Shown one piece after another: positions 6,536 through 10,828 of a DNA stretch of 10,828 nucleotides (within the stretch, counting starts at the first letter, position 1; the number at the start of each line of letters is the position of its first letter). The stretch spans positions 1-10,828 of the forward strand of contig JACQZD010000084.1 of NCBI GenBank assembly GCA_016207865.1. The letters run 5' to 3'. The notes under the pieces are model-generated. The model saw only the letters and a program-made list of their open reading frames with translations, searched no databases and had not been told where the DNA came from. Both the position numbers and the translations under genes were made by a program. The stretch comes from Nitrospirota bacterium. Lineage in GTDB: Bacteria > Nitrospirota > Thermodesulfovibrionia > UBA6902 > DSMQ01.

Positions 6536-7612
6536 ATGATTACCAAATTTGAGCCAAAATGGATTGCATGGGAGATTACGCGCAGGTGCAATCTTAAGTG
6601 CGTCCACTGCCGTTCTTCATCTGAAATGGTAGTGTCTCAGCACCCTGATTTTTCTACGGAAGAAGCCTATAGAATCATTGATGACATATCAAGTTATGCA
6701 AAACCCGTTGTGGTGCTTTCAGGCGGCGAGCCTTTAATGCGGTCTGATGTTTTTGATATTGCAAAATACGGCACTGAAAAGGGATTAAGGATGTGTCTTG
6801 CAACAAACGGCACTCTGGTTACAGAAGCGGTCTGCGGGAATATTAAGGCGTCAGGCATCAGGATGGTATCCCTAAGTCTTGACGGCTCTACGGCTGAGAT
6901 TCATGATGATTTCAGGTCGCAGAAAGGCGCTTTTGACGGCGTAGTAAATGCGGCGGGGTTATTCAAAAAGCACAGCATCCAGTTTCTGATAAATTCCTCT
7001 TTTACAAAGCGCAATCAAGGGGAAATTCCCAAAGTTTACAGACTCGCAAAAGAGCTCGGCGCCACAGCATGGTATATGTTCATGATTGTTCCTACCGGCA
7101 GGGGCGAGGATATAATGAGCGAGCTGATTTCAAAAGAGGACTATGAAGAACTGCTGGACTGGCATTATGAAATGGAAAAGAAAGAAAAAGATATATTGGT
7201 GCGTCCTACCTGCGCGCCGCATTATTACAGGGTTATTCTTCAGAAGGCTAAGCAAAAGGGAGAACAGTTTGAGCGCAGGACGCTTAAATTCTCCACCGGA
7301 GGCGCGAAGGGGTGCATTGCAGGGCAGGTAATTTCCCTGATTGATGTTGACGGCAATGTGCTTCCGTGCAGTTATTTCCCGAAATCAGCAGGCAATGTAA
7401 GGAAACAGTCTTTTAAAGACATATGGGAAAACTCCGAGCTGTTCAAAGAATTGAGGGACTTTAAAAAATATAAGGGCAGATGCGGTTCATGCGAGTATGT
7501 GACAGTGTGCGGAGGGTGCAGGGCAAGGGCATATGCTGTCACAGGGGATTATCTTGATGAAGAGCCGTTCTGCGGATATGTTCCACGGAAAATGAAACAG
7601 GAGGAAAAATGA
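6536..7612 (+). CDS. ahbD: Radical SAM/SPASM protein, AhbD-like heme b synthase
   Basis: AhbD-type enzymes convert the two propionates of Fe-coproporphyrin III to vinyl groups, making heme b in the siroheme-dependent pathway. The 358-residue protein begins with WEITRRCNLKCVHC, giving the radical SAM cluster ligands Cys18, Cys22 and Cys25; SGGEP is at 62-66 and SLSLDG at about 112-117. The middle has WYMFMIVPTGRGEDIMSELIS and RPTCAPHYYRV (Cys226), then STGGAKGCIAGQ (Cys260) and LPCSYFP (Cys278). The SPASM region has CGSCEYVTVCGGC (Cys316, 319, 325, 328) and ends at Cys346, enough for auxiliary [4Fe-4S] clusters. I recognise the overall pattern as AhbD, though AhbC and related SPASM peptide enzymes share much of it. 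Its stop overlaps the hemE start (ATGA), linking it to tetrapyrrole synthesis. The start at 6536 lies six bases after an extended -10 box. Confidence 0.82.
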   Translation: MITKFEPKWIAWEITRRCNLKCVHCRSSSEMVVSQHPDFSTEEAYRIIDDISSYAKPVVVLSGGEPLMRSDVFDIAKYGTEKGLRMCLATNGTLVTEAVCGNIKASGIRMVSLSLDGSTAEIHDDFRSQKGAFDGVVNAAGLFKKHSIQFLINSSFTKRNQGEIPKVYRLAKELGATAWYMFMIVPTGRGEDIMSELISKEDYEELLDWHYEMEKKEKDILVRPTCAPHYYRVILQKAKQKGEQFERRTLKFSTGGAKGCIAGQVISLIDVDGNVLPCSYFPKSAGNVRKQSFKDIWENSELFKELRDFKKYKGRCGSCEYVTVCGGCRARAYAVTGDYLDEEPFCGYVPRKMKQEEK

Positions 7613-8661
7613 ACGATATATTTTTAAAGGCATGCCGGGGTGAGCGCGTCCCGCACACTCCTGTCTGGATAATGCGTCAGGCAGGACGGTATTTAAAGCA
7701 ATATCAGCAGGTAAGAAAGACGGTGGATTTCCTTACTCTTTGCAAAACGCCTGAGCTTGCGGCTAAAGTGACAATACAGCCGATTGACGCGCTCGGCGTT
7801 GATGCGGCAATACTTTTTTCTGACATACTCATCCCGGTTGAAGCAATGGGCCTCGGGCTTAAATTTTCTGAAAAAATCGGTCCCCAGTTTTCAAATCCCG
7901 TAAGAGATTCTGCCGGATTGAAAAAACTCCGGATACCTGACCCTGAGAACGACCTGGGTTTTGTGATGGAGACCATAAGGATTTTGCGCAGAGAGCTTGC
8001 GGGACGGGTTCCTTTGATTGGATTTGCAGGCGCGCCTTTTACAACTTCTACATACATGATTGAAGGAGGAACTTCAAAGAATTTCCTGAATACAAAAAGG
8101 ATGATGTTTCAAAACCCCAAGCTTTATGCCGCAATCATGGATAAAATCACGCAGGCGCTTACTGAATATCTTAAGGGGCAGATAGCGGCAGGCGCGCAGG
8201 CGCTTCAGCTTTTTGATTCATGGGGAGGCGCGCTTTCACCTGCGGATTTTAAAATTTATGCCCTGCCTTATGTCAAGGAGATAATCAAGAATCTCAGGAA
8301 GTGGCAGATTCAGGAAAAGAAACAGCCGGTGCCGATTATTTATTTTGTCGGCGAGTGCGCCGGCGTGCTTGAGGACATTAAAGACTCAGGCGCGGATGTT
8401 GCGGGCATTGACTGGCGGATAAGCATAGATGCGGCAATTAAACGCCTCGGCAGTAAAATCTCGGTTCAAGGCAATCTGGACCCGTGCGCCTTGTTTTTGC
8501 CAAAGGAAAAAATTCAAGAACGGGTCAAAGACGTTTTAACAAAAGCAAAAGGCGCGCGCGGGCATATCTTTAACTTAGGGCACGGCATTTTGCCTGAGAC
8601 TCCTGTTGAAAGCGCAGTCGCAGTGGTTGAGGCAGTGCATAAGTACAGCGGGGGGAAATAA
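7609..8661 (+). CDS. hemE: Uroporphyrinogen decarboxylase
   Basis: HemE removes four carboxyl groups from uroporphyrinogen III to give coproporphyrinogen III, in the cytosol and without a cofactor. The 350-residue protein has the whole family pattern: PVWIMRQAGRYL (residues 18-29) with the substrate-binding arginines, ILFSDILIP with the catalytic Asp72, GFAGAPFTTSTYMIEGG, QLFDSWGGALSP, GNLDPCAL and FNLGHGILPETP. The start overlaps the AhbD-like stop by four bases, and AGGAGG at 7599-7604 sits four bases before ATG, so it is a coupled second gene of the unit. No hemH, hemG or hemC follows; the next 261 bases are repeats. Identification is secure. Confidence 0.97.
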   Translation: MNDIFLKACRGERVPHTPVWIMRQAGRYLKQYQQVRKTVDFLTLCKTPELAAKVTIQPIDALGVDAAILFSDILIPVEAMGLGLKFSEKIGPQFSNPVRDSAGLKKLRIPDPENDLGFVMETIRILRRELAGRVPLIGFAGAPFTTSTYMIEGGTSKNFLNTKRMMFQNPKLYAAIMDKITQALTEYLKGQIAAGAQALQLFDSWGGALSPADFKIYALPYVKEIIKNLRKWQIQEKKQPVPIIYFVGECAGVLEDIKDSGADVAGIDWRISIDAAIKRLGSKISVQGNLDPCALFLPKEKIQERVKDVLTKAKGARGHIFNLGHGILPETPVESAVAVVEAVHKYSGGK

Positions 8662-8676
8662 AGGCTAATATTTTTT

Positions 8677-8899
8677 GCCACAGACGAACACAGATTATAA
8701 ACACAGAGTCACGGAGACACTGAGAATTTTAATTGCAAAATTATCAATTATCATTTCAAAACAGTACGGTCCGGTTAAATAATTTCTTATTTCCAACAAG
8801 TTGTCATTCCCGCGAAGGCGGGAATCCAGGCCTTTACTCTGTGTTAATCTGTGGCTGAATTCAGTTTTTTACTCTGTGCCTCTGTGTTCTCTGTGGTGA
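8677..8899. repeat. Inverted CACAGAG-type repeats in the hemE to cinA-like gap
   Basis: GCCACAGA (8677-8684) and CACAGAGT (8702-8709) recur inverted as TCTGTGGC (8848-8855) and ACTCTGTG (8836-8843), with another copy of ACTCTGTG at 8871-8878 followed by CTCTGTGTTCTCTGTGG. Such CACAGAG-rich sequence is a common dispersed intergenic repeat in environmental genomes. A different palindromic repeat (8801-8829) is nested inside. I see no gene in 8662-8922. Confidence 0.6.
8801..8829. repeat. ATTCCCGC palindromic (REP-like) element
   Basis: ATTCCCGC (8806-8813) and GCGGGAAT (8818-8825) pair as a perfect 8 bp stem around GAAG, within TTGTC...CCAGG flanks. This is the widespread TTGTCATTCCCGCGAAGGC type of repeat found in many proteobacterial and Nitrospirota genomes. 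It could also act as a transcript-end hairpin after hemE, but there is no T-run. Confidence 0.75.
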
Positions 8900-8922
8900 A
8901 ATCTTTTTTTGCAGTTTTAATT

Positions 8923-9660
8923 TTATTCCACCCTGACAATTATATCTTCCGGCAGTTTTGCCTTTAATGCCGCAAGCGTCTTTTTGAATGCGCCCTCAGA
9001 CTTGGATTCAACGGTGACAATTATGCAGTGCTCGGGGTTGTTTTCAATCGGGTAAGAGCCTATGTCAACGTCTTTGTTATCAAGCGCAGTTTCCGTCAGT
9101 ATATCCGCAATCAGCGATTCATGAGTATGATTAAGAAAAATCCGCTTGAGATAAAACGGCGCTGAGCGGAACCGTTCTTTAATCAGGGAAAATTTATTTT
9201 TCAGATAATCCGGGATTCCAGGGAAGATAAATATATTCTTGAAAACCACCACCGGAAAACGCATCTCTTTAAATGAAATGACCTCTGTTCCCTCAGGCAC
9301 CAGGGCAATTTTGAGCATGGCGTCAGTGAGAATGTCCTTGTATCTTTTTGTCAAAAAACCTTCAAGCTCAGGGTGCGGCGTAAGTTTTACGCCAAAGCCG
9401 TGAGCAATGCCTGCCATTGTGACATCGTCATGCGTTGGTCCCACGCCGCCTGAGGTAAAAACATAGTCATACGCCTTTGAAAAATCAAACGCCTCTTTTC
9501 CGATAAGTTCTATTTCATCAGGAATCACCGCGATGCGTCTTACGCTTACTCCAAGCTCCCGCAGTTCTGAGGCAAGGAAAAAAGAATTGCCTTCATGCAG
9601 TTTGCCTGAGAGAATCTCATTGCCGATGATAATTATGCCTGCGGTTTTTGTATTAGACAT
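8923..9660 (-). CDS. CinA-type molybdopterin-binding-domain protein (COG1058), no C-terminal domain
   Basis: The 245 residues match the N-terminal half of CinA, a MoaB/MogA-like fold for which ADP-ribose pyrophosphatase activity is known in full CinA proteins. Motifs are AGIIIIGNEILSGKLHEGNS (residues 7-26), the long helix ASELRELG, and the phosphate-binding TSGGVGPTHDDVT (69-81), followed by PHPELEGFL, VPEGTEVI and FPGIP. The C-terminal CinA domain (nicotinamide mononucleotide amidohydrolase) is missing, so pyridine nucleotide salvage should not be assumed. Stand-alone forms like this are common and their substrate is unclear. The ATG at 9658-9660 has no Shine-Dalgarno sequence, but an extended -10-like box lies nine bases upstream. 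It follows the arsR unit on the same strand, separated by a strong hairpin. Confidence 0.85.
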   Translation of the reverse strand: MSNTKTAGIIIIGNEILSGKLHEGNSFFLASELRELGVSVRRIAVIPDEIELIGKEAFDFSKAYDYVFTSGGVGPTHDDVTMAGIAHGFGVKLTPHPELEGFLTKRYKDILTDAMLKIALVPEGTEVISFKEMRFPVVVFKNIFIFPGIPDYLKNKFSLIKERFRSAPFYLKRIFLNHTHESLIADILTETALDNKDVDIGSYPIENNPEHCIIVTVESKSEGAFKKTLAALKAKLPEDIIVRVE

Positions 9661-9669
9661 AACGGAGAT

Positions 9670-9678
9670 AATTTATCA
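9670..9678 (-). promoter_or_regulatory. Extended -10-like box of the cinA-like gene
   Basis: The minus strand reads TGATAAATT, a TGn box with a less perfect hexamer, ending nine bases before the ATG. No ribosome binding site is present. The expected transcript would have a leader of at most two or three bases. This is the weakest of the four similar cases in the window. Confidence 0.35.
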
Positions 9679-9713
9679 TAAATCAAAAAAATTGTCCGTT
9701 TGTCCGCATTGAG

Positions 9714-9747
9714 GAGGGGCAGATTGATTTTGTTCAATCTACCCCTC
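9714..9747 (-). terminator. Strong hairpin after the arsR unit, possible terminator
   Basis: Arms 9714-9727 (GAGGGGCAGATTGA) and 9734-9747 (TCAATCTACCCCTC) form a 14 bp stem with one G-U type mismatch and a six-base loop. On the minus strand it begins 11 bases after the small gene's TAG and lies before the cinA-like promoter, so it probably ends or stabilises the arsR transcript. Neither strand has a T-run directly after the stem, so it is not a classic intrinsic terminator. Confidence 0.45.
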
Positions 9748-9758
9748 ATGAAAATTGC

Positions 9759-9875
9759 CTATTTCGTCTTCATGGGCGGAATACAGCCGCAGCTGCAGGA
9801 ACTCTTTGAGTCGCTCTTAACTTGGCTCTTCTTTGCTTTAGGCTGTTCTTTGGTTTCTTTGCTGTCCTTTGCCAT
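9759..9875 (-). CDS. Small CSCGC-motif protein (38 residues), unknown function
   Basis: I do not recognise a named family. The product is 38 residues: a hydrophilic Lys/Ser/Glu-rich N-terminal part (MAKDSKETKEQPKAKK), then SSCSCGCIPPMKTK with Cys27, Cys29 and Cys31. There is no signal peptide or membrane segment. The case for a real gene is strong: AAGGAGGTGA at 9881-9890 matches the anti-Shine-Dalgarno almost completely and sits five bases before ATG, and the frame ends cleanly at TAG before a strong hairpin. It lies 68 bases after the ArsR-family gene on the same strand with no clear promoter of its own, so it is probably co-transcribed. The ArsR-like protein ends in CTCGC, nearly the same motif, which suggests that both bind the same thiophilic metal or metalloid. 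A chaperone, buffer or sensor peptide are possible roles; none is shown. Confidence 0.75.
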   Translation of the reverse strand: MAKDSKETKEQPKAKKSQVKSDSKSSCSCGCIPPMKTK

Positions 9876-9880
9876 TGTTC

Positions 9881-9890
9881 TCACCTCCTT
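9881..9890 (-). promoter_or_regulatory. Near-consensus Shine-Dalgarno of the small Cys gene
   Basis: The minus strand reads AAGGAGGTGA, complementary to the 3' end of 16S rRNA over the whole motif, five bases before the ATG at 9875. It is the strongest ribosome binding site in the window and sets the start of the 38-residue gene. Confidence 0.8.
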
Positions 9891-9900
9891 TCTGATTAAG

Positions 9901-9918
9901 TTAGTGCTTACTGACTAA
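9901..9918 (-). promoter_or_regulatory. TTAGT-N8-ACTAA inverted repeat between arsR and the small gene
   Basis: TTAGT (9901-9905) and ACTAA (9914-9918) are inverted arms around eight bases. The TTAG...CTAA half-sites resemble the arsR operator at 10289-10308 but with wider spacing. It could be a second repressor site or an RNA hairpin just before the small gene's ribosome binding site. Chance is a real alternative. Confidence 0.3.
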
Positions 9919-9943
9919 TATGGAAGGTCAAAAAAATATCTTC

Positions 9944-10270
9944 TTATTTTATTTTTGAAGCTTCTTTGTTTATTCTCACCATACCTACCTGTCCGCCCAA
10001 ACAGCCGCAAGTGCAAATACGATTGAGTCTTTGACGACATTTTCCAAGGGTATCTTTATTCAAAGAATAGTAAATCCAATATCCTTGCCTTTTGTCTTTT
10101 ACAAACCCGGCGCCTTTGAGTACTCTCAAATGCTGGGATACTGCTGATTGTGTTATCCCCAACGCATCGGCTAAAGCATTAACGCTCATAGGTTTCTTCT
10201 TTAGCAGTTCGATAATCTTTATTCTTTTATCAACCGAAAGAAGTTTAAATAACTCCGCTGATTCCTTCAC
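9944..10270 (-). CDS. ArsR/SmtB-family transcriptional repressor with C-terminal CTCGC motif
   Basis: The 108-residue protein is a winged helix-turn-helix metal or metalloid sensor of the ArsR/SmtB type, expected to bind DNA as a dimer and leave on ligand binding. The N-terminus ELFKLLSVDKRIKIIELL is the family dimer helix; ALADALGITQSAVSQHLRVLKGAGFV (about residues 32-57) is the HTH, followed by the wing KRQGYWIYYSL. The usual Cys-x-Cys of the ArsR recognition-helix site is absent. Instead Cys78 and Cys86, Cys88, Cys90 (KCRQRLNRICTCGC) lie in the last helix, a different ligand site like those known in C-terminal-Cys ArsR proteins. The ligand cannot be named. The start is GTG at 10268-10270, set by AAGGAGAGG at 10276-10284 five bases away. 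It has its own consensus promoter overlapped by a palindrome, so it is probably self-repressed, with the small CSCGC gene downstream. Confidence 0.88.
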   Translation of the reverse strand: MKESAELFKLLSVDKRIKIIELLKKKPMSVNALADALGITQSAVSQHLRVLKGAGFVKDKRQGYWIYYSLNKDTLGKCRQRLNRICTCGCLGGQVGMVRINKEASKIK

Positions 10271-10288
10271 AATTACCTCTCCTTAAGT

Positions 10289-10308
10289 TTATTAGCATAT
10301 ACTAATAA
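10289..10308. promoter_or_regulatory. Palindromic operator of the arsR-like gene
   Basis: TTATTAG (10289-10295) and CTAATAA (10302-10308) are perfect 7 bp inverted arms around six bases. AT-rich palindromes of this shape next to the start of transcription are typical ArsR/SmtB operators. It overlaps the predicted -10 box and covers the expected start of transcription, so a bound dimer would block RNA polymerase. Confidence 0.7.
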
Positions 10309-10334
10309 TAATCGCCTTGACCTTTTAATGTCAA
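10305..10334 (-). promoter_or_regulatory. Consensus sigma-70 type promoter of the arsR-like gene
   Basis: On the minus strand TTGACA (10329-10334) and TATTAT (10305-10310) are 18 bases apart (17 if TTATTA is used). A TTGAC/GTCAA inverted pair (10317-10321 and 10330-10334) also spans the -35 and part of the spacer. The expected leader is about 28 bases, long enough for the visible Shine-Dalgarno sequence, unlike the leaderless-looking promoters elsewhere in the window. Confidence 0.7.
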
Positions 10335-10361
10335 GCAATTTTTCATGAATTGAATTAGAGT

Positions 10362-10514
10362 AAGGAACTATTTTATCTTACCTTTGAGATTGGAGGGAAA
10401 AACAAAGACTTCTCCCAAATAAGAGACATAAAAAATTCTTTTCTGGCAATAGATAATATTGAAATAGGCATTGGCAATAAAATTCCACTGTGGATTTTTG
10501 TATTTCTGTATTAG
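10362..10514 (+). pseudogene. C-terminal remnant of a DUF4143-type AAA ATPase
   Basis: This frame reads KELFYLTFEIGGKNKDFSQI followed by RDIKNSFLAIDNIEIGIGNK and IPLWIFVFLY, then TAG at 10512-10514. The run EIGGKNK...QI.DIK.SF...D.IEIG.GNKIPLW.FGFLY is the recognisable C-terminal end of ATP-binding DUF4143 proteins, which are usually around 400 residues and often spread between genomes. Only about 50 residues remain; an in-frame TAG lies just upstream (10356-10358), and no start or P-loop region is present. The ArsR promoter occupies the sequence before it, so an insertion or deletion probably removed the rest. Not functional as seen. The match is from memory of the family. Confidence 0.6.
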
Positions 10515-10530
10515 AAGGGATTCATCCCTT
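10515..10530. repeat. Perfect short hairpin after the ATPase remnant
   Basis: AAGGGAT (10515-10521) and ATCCCTT (10524-10530) pair fully with a two-base gap, directly after the remnant's stop codon. It may be the old 3' hairpin of that gene. No T-run follows. Confidence 0.45.
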
Positions 10531-10722
10531 GTCCTGCCAAGATATTTTGCTTTTTCCTATTTATCCCGGTTATTTTTCAGTCCCCTTCTTTGCCTTCTTA
10601 ACAAAGCTTCATATGTTTTACACTTTTGTATTGTTGCATTTCTATACATAATGTTACATCTTAAATTAAATACTTCATGGTACTCCTTAATTTTAGCTGA
10701 TTAAATTTCATATCCCGAATTT
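10531..10722. other. AT-rich stretch without a recognisable gene
   Basis: No frame here resembles a known protein. The minus strand has an open but unrecognised reading of roughly 45 codons and an AAGGAG before an ATG near 10675 that closes after five codons. A 77-residue plus-strand frame across 10471-10704 is Phe/Leu-rich and overlaps the ATPase remnant. I regard the stretch as decayed or intergenic. Confidence 0.5.
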
Positions 10723-10761
10723 AAAAAAGCCGTCAGGCGTTTCCTCCTTATGGCTTTTTTT
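10723..10761. terminator. Bidirectional terminator-like hairpin
   Basis: AAAAAAGCC (10723-10731) and GGCTTTTTT (10752-10760) pair around a 20-base loop that holds a further AGG/CCT pairing. A seven-T run ends the plus-strand form, and the minus-strand form ends in six T, so it could stop transcription from either side. On the minus strand the loop displays AAGGAGGAAA. Which gene it serves lies outside the window. Confidence 0.5.
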
Positions 10762-10800
10762 ATCTTACTACTGAGGCAGGAGAGTCCTCGCACCACTGCA

Positions 10801-10826
10801 AACAATTAACTTTCTGCCCAATTGTT
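10801..10826. repeat. Short inverted repeat at window end
   Basis: AACAATT (10801-10807) and AATTGTT (10820-10826) are perfect inverted arms around 12 bases. The feature is cut off by the window end, so whether it is part of a promoter, an element end or chance cannot be told. Confidence 0.25.
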
Positions 10827-10828
10827 CC

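Noticed and set aside
8677..8899. CRISPR array
   Set aside because: The CACAGAG repeats are short, irregular and inverted, with no uniform spacers or cas genes.
9700..9918. Plus-strand 72-residue frame
   Set aside because: It lies opposite the small CSCGC gene and the hairpin, is hydrophobic by antisense composition, and has no ribosome binding site, while the minus-strand gene has a near-perfect one.
10471..10704. Plus-strand 77-residue frame at the window end
   Set aside because: It overlaps the ATPase remnant in another frame, is Phe/Leu-rich from AT-rich DNA, resembles nothing known, and has no ribosome binding site.

Overview
The window reads as a bacterial chromosome fragment of moderate GC content. 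The likely source is Nitrospirota or a related sulfate-reducer-type lineage. This is an inference from a short (198 residue) EF-Ts, an AhbD-type radical SAM heme synthase, and C-rich/G-rich palindromic repeats encoding PPIPPLTKGGKGGF-like peptides; no rRNA is present to confirm it. No phage, plasmid, CRISPR or tRNA gene was seen.

Region 1 (1-4594, plus strand) is a compact run of housekeeping genes: rpsB (5' end outside the window), tsf, pyrH, frr, gap and pgk, with overlaps or short gaps and good ribosome binding sites at most starts. It joins translation and ribosome recycling genes to the two adjacent glycolytic enzymes. pgk is interrupted at codon 245 by an in-frame TGA, although the protein is intact on both sides.

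Region 2 (4595-5261) holds a foldback repeat, smpB on the minus strand, and a 59 bp divergent promoter region shared with hemW.

Region 3 (5262-8661, plus strand) is a heme block: hemW (heme chaperone), an AhbD-like radical SAM/SPASM protein and hemE, the last two overlapping by 4 bases. hemW carries two in-frame palindromic repeat insertions. Next to hemE, the AhbD-like protein suggests that heme may be finished by a radical SAM enzyme acting on Fe-coproporphyrin III.

Region 4 (8662-9660) is a repeat-filled gap followed by a stand-alone CinA-type molybdopterin-binding-domain protein on the minus strand.

Region 5 (9661-10340, minus strand) is the most unusual part. An ArsR/SmtB-family repressor with a C-terminal CTCGC motif has a consensus promoter overlapped by a perfect palindromic operator. 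It is followed by a previously easy-to-miss 38-residue gene with a near-perfect Shine-Dalgarno sequence, whose product ends in a CSCGC motif. The two probably form a small metal- or metalloid-responsive unit.

Region 6 (10341-10828) is decayed sequence: the C-terminal remnant of a DUF4143-type ATPase, several hairpins and no intact gene.

A pattern across the window: four genes that begin transcription units (smpB, hemW, ahbD, cinA-like) have an extended -10 box 5-9 bases before the start codon and no Shine-Dalgarno sequence, which suggests leaderless mRNAs. Most genes inside operons have Shine-Dalgarno sequences.
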